Shown: piece after piece, positions 10,366-20,182 of the stretch
Numbering within the stretch: position 1 is the first letter of the stretch
Layout: each line of letters starts with the position of its first letter
Assembly (NCBI GenBank): GCA_946965045.2
Contig: OX337234.1
Location: forward strand, 3,596,001 to 3,660,000
DNA from: Epithemia pelagica
Taxonomy: Eukaryota; Bacillariophyta; Bacillariophyceae; Surirellales; Surirellaceae
DNA: 64,000 nucleotides
Reading direction: 5' to 3'
Notes under the pieces: model-generated
Seen by the model: the letters and a program-made list of their open reading frames with translations, nothing else
Databases searched by the model: none
What the model was told of the DNA's origin: nothing
Program-made: the position numbers and the translations under genes

Positions 10366-12065
10366 ATGAAGTTTGTTGCCGCTACTCTTGCCGCTGCAAT
10401 TCTTTCCTCCCCCACCGAGGCCTGGTCCTCCTTGTCCATGAAGGCTGGTACGTTATATGATGTTGGTGTTGGCAGTTTGCTACTAGGATGGTGCATCAAT
10501 CATGTAGAAGAATATAGGACTTTTTGTTGGCCCAACGTGACTCTTCAAAAGACGCGTTGTCACTCGTTTTGGCTCACTGCGGACATGGGCATGTGTGTCT
10601 TGTGCTTGTTGTCATGGGAAAATATGATTTTCGTTTTCTGACATTCATTTGTCTTTTATGTCTTTTTTTTTGGAACCACACACTGTGCTTGCTGGACCAT
10701 TTTGGGGCGATTCCTCTCGACCATCTCTTGTGTGTGTGTGTGTGTCATAGAGGGACCCTCGTCGTCGCGTCGTGCCTTTTTTACGCAAGGAGCGGCGGCC
10801 GTGGGTGCTGTCGGTGCGGCCGTGGTAGCCAGTCAAACCCCGGCCCATGCCTACAGCCTTCCCGATCTCCCCTATGCCTTTGAAGCCTTGGAACCGGTAC
10901 GTGCAACGACGACAACGACAAGGTGTTGTGGAGCAAAACGCAAGATTTTGGAGGAGGATAAGTTGATTTGAGTGTAGACTCTAGTATGGTGGATGAGCGG
11001 AGTGTGTTCCTGGGGAGGTGGCACCTGTTGGAGCAATCGGCATTGTGCATTGGAAACTACCTAGATAGACTTCTCGATCTTGTTCTGTTGTTCACACGGC
11101 GGCTTCTAACTTGGTGCTTCTCTTTTGCGTGATATTTTCTTCTTTATGTTGTTGCATGGTTAACTCTTTTCTTGAATCGGAACAGTACATTGATGCTCCC
11201 ACCATGAAGATTCACCACGACAAGCATCATGCCACGTACGTGGCCAACATTAACAAGGCCACCGAAGGCAAGGACGCCGTCGCTGTCTTGGATTTGCAAG
11301 CTTCGGCCATTGAAGCCGGTGCGGCTGTCCGCAACAATGGCGGTGGTCATTACAATCATGCCTTTTTCTGGCAAGAAATGGCTCCGGCCGAGACGGCCAG
11401 CAAAACGGCTCCCTCTCCGCAATTGCAAGCCTTGATTGATTCCAGCTTTGGCAGTTTGGACGAACTCAAGGCGCAATTCGAGGCCCGTGCCGCACCCGGT
11501 GCTCTCTTTGGTTCGGGATGGGTGTGGATTTGCGTCAACCAAGCCGGAGATGCCTTGAAATTGGTCGGAACGCCCAATCAAGACAATCCGCTCATGAAGG
11601 GCGCCGTCCCCGGAGAAGATATCATGTTTCCCATTTTGGGACTCGATGTGTGGGAACATGCCTATTACCTCAAATACCAGAATCGGTACGTTCCACACGT
11701 TTTGTTCGGCGGATGAACCATGGCATGTCTATGTGCCTGGATCGTCTTTTTGGTTTCTCACTCCGTGTCGTTTTCCGGTCTGGATGGCGTGACTGTGATC
11801 GATCCCCCCTTGTTCCAATTGTGTTTCACACAGTCGACCTGAATACGTGAGCAACTGTAAGTACTGAGTTTCCCCGGTTTCATACGGACTGGACTGGTGA
11901 CTGACGTTTGATCTGGTTGCCTAAAATATGTTCTCTCTCTCTCTCTCTGTTTCCTATAATACTATCTCTACCTTTACAGGGTGGAATGTGGTGAATTGGG
12001 AAAAAGTGTCGGAAAATTGCGCCTACGTGGTCGAGAACCATGCCGGTGTGCCCGTCGAAGGATAA
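10366..12065 (+). CDS. Mn superoxide dismutase, predicted plastid (thylakoid lumen)
   Basis: Five exons: 10366-10447, 10751-10896, 11186-11685, 11834-11856 and 11980-12065; 278 residues. All junctions are GT-AG and restore the family sequence, including a 23-nt exon that supplies most of RRPEYVSNWW. Metal ligands are visible at His86 (KIHHDKHH), His134 (NHAFFW), Asp230 and His234 (LDVWEHAYYL). The GGGHYNH and NWWNVVNW segments favour the Mn type over Fe. The N-terminus has three parts: a signal peptide MKFVAATLAAAILSSPTEA followed by Trp, a short Ser-rich transit region, then SSRRAFF with a hydrophobic stretch ending in AHA, a twin-arginine lumen signal. It converts superoxide to peroxide and oxygen. 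Mn-SOD in diatom plastids is established; lumen placement is my inference. Introns carry TG and TC tracts next to their 3' ends. Confidence 0.95.
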
Positions 12066-12501
12066 AATCCATCACACACACACACGCTCTCCTTGGCACT
12101 CACAAATCTTCACGCTTTAGTAGTAATTACTCGCACCATGCGCGCGGAAGAATCCTCTAACATATAGAATCCCATTCCGTGCTCCGACAGTGACGTCTTA
12201 TGGCAGTGTCGATTCTATGACTTGTTCTTGGGGTCAGTCAAAAGACAACCATGTTTGGCATGCTGTCGGTAACTAGCAATACATCGAGACTAGCTAGGGG
12301 GATACAATTGATCAACAGACAAGCAAACATCGTTGGTAGAGGATTGAAATACTTCGAATGCTACGGTGTAGGTTGTCCATTGCAAACACAACAAATGAAA
12401 CATGATTGTGCCACTGCAGAGACAGGGGGCGAGTCAATCCTTGGTATTTCGTCGCCGCTCTCAGAAGGCTCTGTGGAGAGAGCAACCATGGAATACTGAT
12501 A
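12066..12501. other. Convergent 3' regions, nothing else recognised
   Basis: About 435 bp between the Mn-SOD stop and the stop of the minus-strand coiled-coil gene. A short CA run follows the SOD stop. No further gene is seen. Confidence 0.4.
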
Positions 12502-13292
12502 CTACAATTCACCCTCTTCTCGAGTCGTCGTGGAGGAGGCATATTGTTGTCGTTCTCGTTCTCGTTCTCGTCGCGCATGGACGCGGACATCGCGTTCTCG
12601 TTCGCGTTGCAAAATACGATCAATTTCCGTGTCGTCCGGGACTTGTTGCAACATTTCCAATTTGCGAGTATACAATTCCACCTTGCGTTCCAAACTCGTC
12701 TTTTCCTCCGCATCCAAGACTCGCAACGAACTGGCATGTTCCGCCAATCGGGCCTGTGCATCCGACAACATGCTTTCCAATTGCGTGGCCCGACGTTTCC
12801 GATTTTCCATCACTTCTTGACGCTATATAGTAAGAGAACCATAAATGAAAAGAAAAGGAAGAATGCCATCATCCAAGCCGCACGTGATATGTTGAGGCAT
12901 TGAGAGGCCCAACACAACCAACCAAACAGAAAAGACTCCTGGCCACGTACCGCTTTTTCAATTTCCGATGGTGCGGCCCAAACTCCTCCAAGTGGTGATG
13001 CAATGAGGAGAGCCACGAATACGAAGAGGATGTGTTGCAAACTGACCAGTCGACGGTGCATGTGCTTCGTCTCTGGATTCAGGATGGAGGACGAGGATGA
13101 TGGGGAGGTGGAGGTGGTTGGAGAATTTGGACCATGATGGGGTCTTTTTCTTCGTTGTCGTTTCAGGCTTGCCGACGATTGAACCATGATATTGAATGAT
13201 TCGAAATCTGGAGAATGGTGTCTTTTGGGTCGTTTGCGCACTGTCTCTGCTGCTGGTATGTTCATTGCCGCAACAGACAATGGATTGGACAT
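12502..13292 (-). CDS. Single-pass membrane protein with C-terminal coiled coil
   Basis: Two exons, 13292-12951 and 12822-12502, joined over a 128-bp intron (donor GTACGT, acceptor TATAG); 220 residues. Exon 1 starts with a basic, Ser/Pro-rich region containing KRPKRHH and LKRQRRKRPHH, then one hydrophobic segment (LQHILFVFVALLIASPLGGV) that could be a signal anchor. Exon 2 continues in frame as EIEKARQEVMENRKRR and is almost entirely charged helix with leucine spacing typical of a coiled coil, ending in RERERER-type repeats. No family is recognised. It is divergent from the gene at 13573, with a 280-bp shared promoter region. Confidence 0.65.
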
Positions 13293-13572
13293 TGAGGTGA
13301 CAAGACATCATGAATGACTTTTTCGTTCGGGGGCACTCTTCATGCTCCACGTGGAGACGGGCGACGGCAAGATCAGCTTCCGGATTGTAAACGAGTCGCG
13401 TTTAAAGGTCGCGGATATGTCGCTTGCGACATCTCGAAGCACTGCCCTGCTTCACCATGGTCATCTTCGCTGTTGTTGAATCGGAGAGACGCGTTCTTTG
13501 CTGTTTGCTGCACCTACCTATTCCAAGCTTGCTGGCTGACAGCGACGCAACATTTGACAGAGTGAAGATACC

Positions 13573-14556
13573 ATGAAGCGAAAGTTCCGGTCCGTGACAC
13601 GGCCCCGAACGCATTTGGAATTGCGAGTGGGAGACAATGCCCTCGTTTCGGTTCGATTGCACATGGAACCACGCCATTTTGAGTGGTTCAACCACAAGGA
13701 GTCGGATGCTCCAAATTCCTCCACAATACCCGACGACAAGAGCAACGAGGTCACTGCCATGTCCTCGTCTCCGCGATGGATGGAATTGTATCACTTGTTG
13801 CAAACGGAAATTTTGCCGCGACACTTACAACAAGAACTGGAAGATGTGTATTGGAACCATCGACCACCAGAACCAGCATCCAAAACAGCCAATTCGTTGG
13901 ATCCACAACGACCACCCGCTCTGTTGGGACCACGAGGCATTGCCATTGGTGAAACGGTCAAGGACAAACCACTTAAATCCACAACGACATTGGAAACGAC
14001 CAAAAAATCAGCCAAGGGCCGTGGTCGTCGCATGACGAAAAAGAAAGAACAAAAACTCGAACAAGAACGATTGGAACAACATCAATTGTTGGAAGGCCGA
14101 ACCAAAAAGCCTCGCGAGTTTTACTTAGCCGAAGGACCAACGATGCAAGTCTGGTACAAACTTGAACCCTTGCATGCGAGCCACAGCAGTTCCTGTACGC
14201 TCGTGTCGTGTGATGTGTCGTCCTCCCAGGACGAGAATAATAATAATACGACGACGACGACGAATAGTGCCACGAAACCAAACGCATTCGCATCCAACAC
14301 CGACTCCAGGACGACAACGACCCGAGCCAACGAGACCGAGTCTCAACATGCTCCTCCTCCTTCTCATTGTCGTGTCCAACGGAGAGCCTTGGAGCCCTTG
14401 TCGCAACGACTTGTACTGTGGTGCCGTCCCTTGATTGATGGCGAACGAAACGCAGAAGACGACTGGAATGAGGGACCGCCACGGATGGACTATCTACCCC
14501 TCTCGTCGCTCTTTGCCTCCTCGAAAACGAAAAAGAGTCGAACGACACAAGCCTAA
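13573..14556 (+). CDS. Unknown basic protein; parent of the decayed copy at 18.4 kb
   Basis: 327 residues from an ATG in good context (ACCATGA). Composition is basic; residues about 150-185 form a Lys/Glu-rich helix (RRMTKKKEQKLEQERLEQHQ), followed by a conserved-looking island FYLAEGPTMQVWYKLEPLHA, then a Thr/Asn-rich linker and a C-terminal island (RALEPLSQRLVLWCRPLIDG, then MDYLPLSSLFA). I do not recognise a domain. The two islands are the parts still legible in the degenerate copy at 18440-19160, which supports this being a real gene. No signal peptide or membrane segment is seen. Confidence 0.65.
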   Translation: MKRKFRSVTRPRTHLELRVGDNALVSVRLHMEPRHFEWFNHKESDAPNSSTIPDDKSNEVTAMSSSPRWMELYHLLQTEILPRHLQQELEDVYWNHRPPEPASKTANSLDPQRPPALLGPRGIAIGETVKDKPLKSTTTLETTKKSAKGRGRRMTKKKEQKLEQERLEQHQLLEGRTKKPREFYLAEGPTMQVWYKLEPLHASHSSSCTLVSCDVSSSQDENNNNTTTTTNSATKPNAFASNTDSRTTTTRANETESQHAPPPSHCRVQRRALEPLSQRLVLWCRPLIDGERNAEDDWNEGPPRMDYLPLSSLFASSKTKKSRTTQA

Positions 14557-15061
14557 TATAGAGAGTTGCGCGGGTCCGTTCGAACGAACCTTCTTCCTAG
14601 CGACGGAGCAACGGGCGCTGGTTTTCAGTAAGGACTGTCCAACTCCAAACGACGCAGAACCACTGTTTGTCTAAGTATATAGGGTTGCATGGACATTCCA
14701 CATCCTTGTACGAGTACGTTGAATCTTTCACACTGTGTTTGGTTCGAACTGGATATGCCAATGGAAATGGCTCTACCACTGTCGCGACGACAACCGATAG
14801 AGGTAGATAGACAAAGCTATCGACGAAGCTATATGATAGCCATTCTCTTTCCTCGCATCGAATTGATGTTATTATCGTGTCGTAAGGTTACATATGTCTA
14901 TAGAGTCGTAATCTTCTGTCTATATGCGTAATAATCATTCAACACTCAAAGGAGCATGTCACTTTGATGGGTCGTGTCAATGAAAGGCGCTATGGTTTTC
15001 CGGGATTGGGCTTGTAGAATTACTCCATGACATAATACCCGACTCAAAGAGACATAGCCAT
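14557..15061. other. Intergenic, nothing recognised
   Basis: About 500 bp between the gene at 13573 and the TIR element. Its first 100 bp still resemble the sequence beyond the decayed copy near 19140 (shared CAGAACCACTGT). Confidence 0.4.
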
Positions 15062-15150
15062 AAACCCTCGGTATCAGTGTCCACTGCTTAGCTGTTTTTT
15101 GTCTGTGCCACCTTTACAGGTTCCCAGGTGGACACAGACAGCATTTTTCG
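15062..15150 (+). repeat. Left TIR of the 15-kb element
   Basis: Matches the reverse complement of 16358-16446 at 87 of 89 positions by eye. Confidence 0.9.
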
Positions 15151-16357
15151 TTTTTCGTCTGTCTGTCTAACCATTAAAATTCCTCAGGGCTGAAGCAAGG
15201 CCAGCGTGCAAGTGACAGTTGACGGTTGGTGGTTGTCCTCGCCGGGTCACCACGATTCAAATTTGGGCATCCATCATCATCTCAACACCTGTCACAAAAA
15301 CCCAAAACCGAGCCAAATGCTTGACCATGACGGGGGTGAGGTGAGAACAATGGATGGATCATGCTGGACTGAACCGTTTCTCTCTATTGCTGCTTATTAC
15401 TTATCTTGTTGTCTCTTTTCCCTTTTTCTCACGCATCACTGCTTCAGCTGTCTTTCCTATTGTTCTTGCATGATCCTTTACTTTTGTCTCATTTCGTACG
15501 AGTAGATGACAAGCCGCCAGATGTCAACTGGAATATCTTTTCCTTGTCGTAATCGTTTGTTGTTTGATTGTTTTTTGGCTACTGTCATATGCTCTATAGG
15601 ATAGATTATTCTCTCTCGTCTCTCATCATAGCGTCATTCTCAATCATTTCTCAACGCTGTTGTTTTTGCATCAAATAGATGGGAAGCCATCTTGCCACAC
15701 CCTACTGACCAATTATCATATCCTACCTAGGTAGTCGACACAGAGTGCTCAAAGTGAGCGGTACAAGCTTGTGAGAGCTGTTCTGTTGTGTTTTCATAGC
15801 GAAACTGAGGGTCATCATCGTGCTCACAACAAAGAACAAAGCTGCAACGAATTCACCAATTCACAAGGCTCAAAAGTCTCATGGATGACAAGCACTGGCG
15901 TTCTACTACTAGTAAATAAACAAAAGAATGTCTAGAGTATAGAGTTTTTTTAATACAATCAAAGTTATGGCGCTCAGCAAAAACCAGTCATTTCTGTTCG
16001 ACAAGAATGAACAATGGCAAGTAATGAGCTGCCCAGCGACTAAACAGATGAGTAGCGTCTCCCACGAGCAGAGCAAACAAAAGTGGCAAGTGGCAGTGAG
16101 CATGAGTGATGTCATTGACAACATGGCAATTGGCAATGGATCAAGCTCACCTGGAAAGCCAGTAACATTCGTAAGTAGTAAGTACGATGTGCTTTGGCAA
16201 AAGAAAAGAGAATGTGAGCTTGCCCCGAATTATGCAACAACCAACCGTCATCCACCCAGGGGACGCTTGTTGGGCTTGCGTCCGTTTCAAACGTCGAAAA
16301 ATTCAGCTGGGCATGCGTGTCAATTTGTACTTTGATAATTTCTATTTGCATCAAAAG

Positions 16358-16446
16358 CGAAAAATGCTGTCTGTGTCCACATGGGAACCTGTGAAGGTGG
16401 CACAGACAAAAAACAGCTAAGCAGTGGACACTGATACCGAGGGTTT
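16358..16446 (-). repeat. Right TIR of the 15-kb element
   Basis: Inverted partner of 15062-15150. Confidence 0.9.
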
Positions 16447-16720
16447 TAATAGTATATAGCGAGACAGTTGCTCCGTGTTCCGAAAAGGGCATGAAGGCAA
16501 GCCTTGAGGCTCAAGCCTCTTGAAATCAAACAGCTTCCTATGGATGAGTTGGGTGTGTTTGAATCGTCCACTATAACAGAAACCGCCTCCCAGGTTGGAG
16601 TACAAAAAGAAAGGGGGAGCCTTTCTCGAAACAATCGCGCAAGAGGAAAGGTCGATCGCATCATTCTCTTCGCTTACCCGCACTCTTCCTTGCTCGATAA
16701 CAACAAACACTGTGGGTGAC

Positions 16721-18301
16721 ATGTCGACGCATTTGGCAAGCACGGAACAGAAAGGCACACAGAGGATGGCTCCCCTGCCACCATCATTCTCATCATCGCA
16801 AGAAGGTCATCCACAATACGACAAAAAATCTACCATCGATGAAGCTACCTCTACAAACAGAGAGCGTTCGACAAGTTCTTCCCAAATGACCGACAATATG
16901 GCACTTGTACTATCACCAGCCATGGTCCAACAAGTGTTGCCCCCCTTGCGAACTCGTATTCGACAATACGTTCACGATATCATCTTGCACTGCGTCCCCT
17001 GGCGCGAATCGGCGGCCTATCAGCACGCGGTTTGGTCCAATCCACAATTGGTCATGGAGCAGGATTCCGATCCCTTGCTCTTTATTCGTTATTATCACTA
17101 CGACAAGAACATTTGGTCCGCGGCGCAACGATTGTGCTTGTATTGGACCGAACGCCTGGCCTTGTTTGGGCGAGATCGGGCCGTATTGCCCCTGACACTG
17201 ACTGGTACGGGTGCCTTGCGGGGTGACGATTTGATGACACTGGAAGCGGGCTTTCCAGCCTTGTTGCCACCCACGGCGACTGGACAGGGTTGTTTGTTGA
17301 TTGATCGACGGAAACGAGTGCCACACGTGGGACACGACAGTGTGATGCGCGCCTTTTTTTATTGCTACCACGTCTTGGCGGAAACCGAGTGTGCGGCCGT
17401 TCCCGGAATCCACCGCTTGGCCGTATCCGTGACACCCCCTCGCGATTGTGGGCATCGCCGCAATCCACAACATCAAACGGTGGATTTGGACTTGATGCAC
17501 AAGGTCAATTCGCTTGTGTCCAACATCTTTCCCGTCCGTGTTCAAGCCATTCATTTACTGTGTTTGGGAGTTCCCTCCTCCACTACGCATGCGCAGTATA
17601 TCATGACCAACAAGCTCATCCAATCCAGTGTGAACGTTATGAAACAATTTCAGGAAACTCCCATGATTCATGTCCATGTCCAATCGGCCCACGAGGACAC
17701 GAAGGCCGACGATACTACCAGCATGGCGTGTCGATTGCAAAAGACCATACCGGGCTTGTCCAAGGAAGGCATTCCTACCTACGTCGGTGGAACGTGGACC
17801 TTTAATCACTTTTATCAATGGTGCCAAGTACGAAAGCAATGGGAAACGACGGCTCGTCCTAGCCGGTGCCAAAACTCAGAGACTCGGGACGTACGGGTTG
17901 CGGATCGAGGCCGACTCCACAACGACAATTCACACCTACTAGCTAATGCGGACACTACTATTCCACAATCGACTGCCGAGAAACCATCAGTACTCAACAA
18001 CACCGCGAATCGTACTTGTGAGAACCAACATTCTATTATGGCACTGGATTCTCACCGACCTGTACAACACGCTCAGCAGCAACACGGAGCACACCAAGAT
18101 GCCGAACAAGACCGTAAAAGGGCCAAGAAACGGTTGTCCGACATGCTCAGTTCTCGACGGAAACGTGAACGGCGACGAGAAGAATTCAAAAGTATTCAGC
18201 AAGAGTCGGAGCGGTTAGTTCGTCAACACAAGGTCCTTCAAATGGAACATGATCGATTGCTCCAATTGTTGCAAGAAGCGAACGAGATGGTGGATGGTTG
18301 A
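16721..18301 (+). CDS. CRAL-TRIO/bZIP fusion protein, copy A
   Basis: 526 residues from the ATG at 16721 (MSTHLAST); the frame is open upstream without another ATG. After a Ser/Thr-rich leader, residues about 65-375 match the window's other two full copies and resemble a divergent Sec14/CRAL-TRIO domain: DPLLFIRYYHYDKNIWSAAQ with YWTERLALFG (like the CRAL-TRIO N-terminal helices), LPLTLTGTGAL, LLIDRRKRV, and GIPTYVGGTWTF where Sec14 proteins have 'LP.eyGG'. After a polar linker the C-terminus is a basic region plus zipper: Asp474-x7-Arg-x9-Ile, then three Leu at seven-residue steps. The Asp sits where bZIP proteins have an invariant Asn. The inferred role is a DNA-binding protein controlled by a lipid or other hydrophobic ligand. 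The TIR element ends 275 bp upstream. Confidence 0.8.
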   Translation: MSTHLASTEQKGTQRMAPLPPSFSSSQEGHPQYDKKSTIDEATSTNRERSTSSSQMTDNMALVLSPAMVQQVLPPLRTRIRQYVHDIILHCVPWRESAAYQHAVWSNPQLVMEQDSDPLLFIRYYHYDKNIWSAAQRLCLYWTERLALFGRDRAVLPLTLTGTGALRGDDLMTLEAGFPALLPPTATGQGCLLIDRRKRVPHVGHDSVMRAFFYCYHVLAETECAAVPGIHRLAVSVTPPRDCGHRRNPQHQTVDLDLMHKVNSLVSNIFPVRVQAIHLLCLGVPSSTTHAQYIMTNKLIQSSVNVMKQFQETPMIHVHVQSAHEDTKADDTTSMACRLQKTIPGLSKEGIPTYVGGTWTFNHFYQWCQVRKQWETTARPSRCQNSETRDVRVADRGRLHNDNSHLLANADTTIPQSTAEKPSVLNNTANRTCENQHSIMALDSHRPVQHAQQQHGAHQDAEQDRKRAKKRLSDMLSSRRKRERRREEFKSIQQESERLVRQHKVLQMEHDRLLQLLQEANEMVDG

Positions 18302-18439
18302 CCAACGACACCATTGTCCCCTTGTTCATGAGCCTCTAGTCCGGATGATCCAAGTCATCTGAAACTGTCACGATGACAAGGCCGAGACTCATGGAGTCAT
18401 ATCCATATCAGAAGTTTCACCAAGCATCTTCAAAGCCTA

Positions 18440-19160
18440 GCGCCCCTCTCGTCATTACTGGAAACCACCATCTCTTTTGGGACCACGAGGCATTGGGAAA
18501 AGGAGAACGACATCAACAAGTCATGGTCGAGGTCGACGCCTGACGAAAAAGCAAGTCCAAAACTGGCACAAGACCGACTGGAACAAAACCAAGGCTGCAA
18601 GTCCAAAAACCTCGTACTTGATCGAAGGTCACACGATGCAAGTGTGGTACAAACCAAACTCCGTGCATGCCACCACACCAGGTTCCTCTATCCTCGTGGT
18701 TTCCTTCAAGGACAATACTTATAGTGCAAACTAAACGCACCATCACATACGGAGTAGATTACAAGGTCGAGATAGACCCAGATCAATCCACAAGCAAAGG
18801 CTTCATCGCCACCGGAAACTGAGAGCCTTGGAGCCCTTGTCGCAACGAGTTGGGATTTGAAGCAATCCCATGGCCAAATCGCATTCCATACCGAGGACAT
18901 GAACGGAGAAAGAGGATGATGCGGCCTGGAACGTTGGACCTCCATACATGGAGTATTTACTCCTGTCGTCGCTCTTTGCTATATATAACATGTTGCTGGC
19001 TTTGCAACTTCTTGGAATAAGAGTCGAATGCATTCATCGGCATGTTTGCGGTCCTTTTTGGAACAAACGCTCTGGTGGTGAATTCAAAACAGAATTTGAC
19101 GGAGCACTTTGTCACAGATTTATCGACTGAACGAACTCGTAACGACAGACAGAACCACTG
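18440..19160 (+). pseudogene. Decayed copy of the gene at 13573
   Basis: Blocks of the 13573-14556 gene recur in order but in broken frames: GGGACCACGAGGCATTGG (18478), GGTCGTCG-type Arg codons and the Lys helix, ACGATGCAAGT.TGGTACAAA (18634), GAGAGCCTTGGAGCCCTTGT (18822), and CTGTCGTCGCTCTTTGCT near 18962. The intervening Thr/Asn linker is shortened. Frame shifts and stops separate the blocks, so it cannot make the protein. It lies directly downstream of copy A. Confidence 0.75.
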
Positions 19161-19343
19161 TCTTGAGTTCCATGGAAGATCAATAGCATTGGAAGCGGAG
19201 GAATGAGTTTGATGGCTCAAACGACAGATGGAATATTGATCGATGAAAATTACTCTTCTGTTTTCGCAGGACAATAAAGTACTCCTAAGGGAGTAATAGG
19301 AGTAGATAGATATCCAACCACCAACCATAGTCGAATGGACCTT

Positions 19344-19594
19344 TCAATAAGATAGCCATCCTACCTTGTCGGCTAGCAGAGAGCTTAACGCATGTGCAGT
19401 TGTTCACGTCTTTCCGTTCTTTATCTCCTATCAATAAGATAGCCATCCTACATCCTGGCGGCTAGCCGATGTGCAGTTGTTGACGTCTTACCGTTCTTTA
19501 TCTCCTATCAACAAGATAGCCATCCTACATCCTGGCGGCTAGCAGAGGGCTTAACGCATGAGGAGTTGTTGACGTCTTACCGTTCCTTATCTCC
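19344..19594. repeat. Three-copy tandem repeat, 77-87 bp unit
   Basis: Copies begin at 19344, 19431 and 19508 with TCAATAAGATAGCCATCCTA or TCAACAAGATAGCC, and end with CCGTTC.TTATCTCC. The middle copy lacks about ten bases. Two of the copies contain TGACGTCTTACCG; the first has TTCACGTC instead. Confidence 0.9.
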
Positions 19595-19662
19595 GTTGTC
19601 CGTCCATAGTCCATAGTCCGAAATGCGAAAACATCCCATGTACGTGTCAGGGTTGTAAATCT

Positions 19663-19872
19663 ACTTTAATAGCCAGGTTGGGACGAGGAGGAGCTAGGGT
19701 GTGAGGAGTGGCTTAACTCCGAGAAGGGCAATAGCGACGAGGAGTGGACTGCCCCTGTGAGATCCGCGTAAGCGGATCGAGGGGGCAGTCCACGACGAGA
19801 AGCTATTGCCCGACGAGGAGTTAAGCCACGAGGAGCGCCCTGCGACGAGGAGTCCCCCGGGGCTATTAAAGT
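19663..19872. repeat. Five-arm nested palindrome with GACGAGGA linkers
   Basis: Five pairs of inverted arms are nested around one centre: 19663-19674/19861-19872 (12 bp), 19708-19720/19817-19829 (13 bp), 19726-19735/19802-19811 (10 bp), 19744-19755/19782-19793 (12 bp) and 19761-19767/19772-19778 (7 bp) with loop GTAA. The linkers on both sides are not complementary; they repeat GACGAGGA or close variants in the same orientation. Similar motifs also occur at 19682, 19843 and 19890. Confidence 0.9.
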
Positions 19873-20182
19873 ATGTTAGCTTCCTTTGTCACGAGGAGTC
19901 GTGCGGGCGCACCCTAGGTAATTTTCGGTCTTCCTAAGTGATCGTTTATCTCTATCGATACTTAGTAATAGTTGGCCTATTTAGCTTTTTACATTCGCGC
20001 CGGTACAGTGTTAGTTAGGTATCTTGCTTGCGTGCTTGCGCACCTTATCCGATTGCTCGCGTTTCTCAATAAGCAACATACTGTCGTGCTTGCGCAACAA
20101 ATCCGATGGCTCGCATCTATCAAATAGGTACATACGACAAGTCGTGTTGTTTACATAGGCGTGACACAGGAATACATAGGTA
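19873..20182. other. Leader region of the recombinase gene
   Basis: About 310 bp. Contains two imperfect copies (about 20027 and 20089) of a block with CGTGCTTGCGCA and ATCCGATTGCTCGC or ATCCGATGGCTCGC. No gene is seen. It presumably carries the promoter of the gene at 20183. Confidence 0.5.

Larger units (their letters stand above)
15062..16446. mobile_element. 1.39-kb DNA element with 89-bp terminal inverted repeats
   Basis: The ends 15062-15150 and 16358-16446 are inverted repeats, both beginning AAACCCTCGGTATCAG when read inward, with two mismatches in 89 bp. The interior has no long ORF, so it looks non-autonomous. Most of the interior is found again, inverted, in the element at 37344-38639, whose TIRs are different. 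I could not define a target-site duplication. Confidence 0.85.

Noticed and set aside
15909-16335. Short frames on both strands inside the 15-kb TIR element
   Set aside because: No transposase motif, and the matching stretch in the 37-kb element does not keep the frames open.
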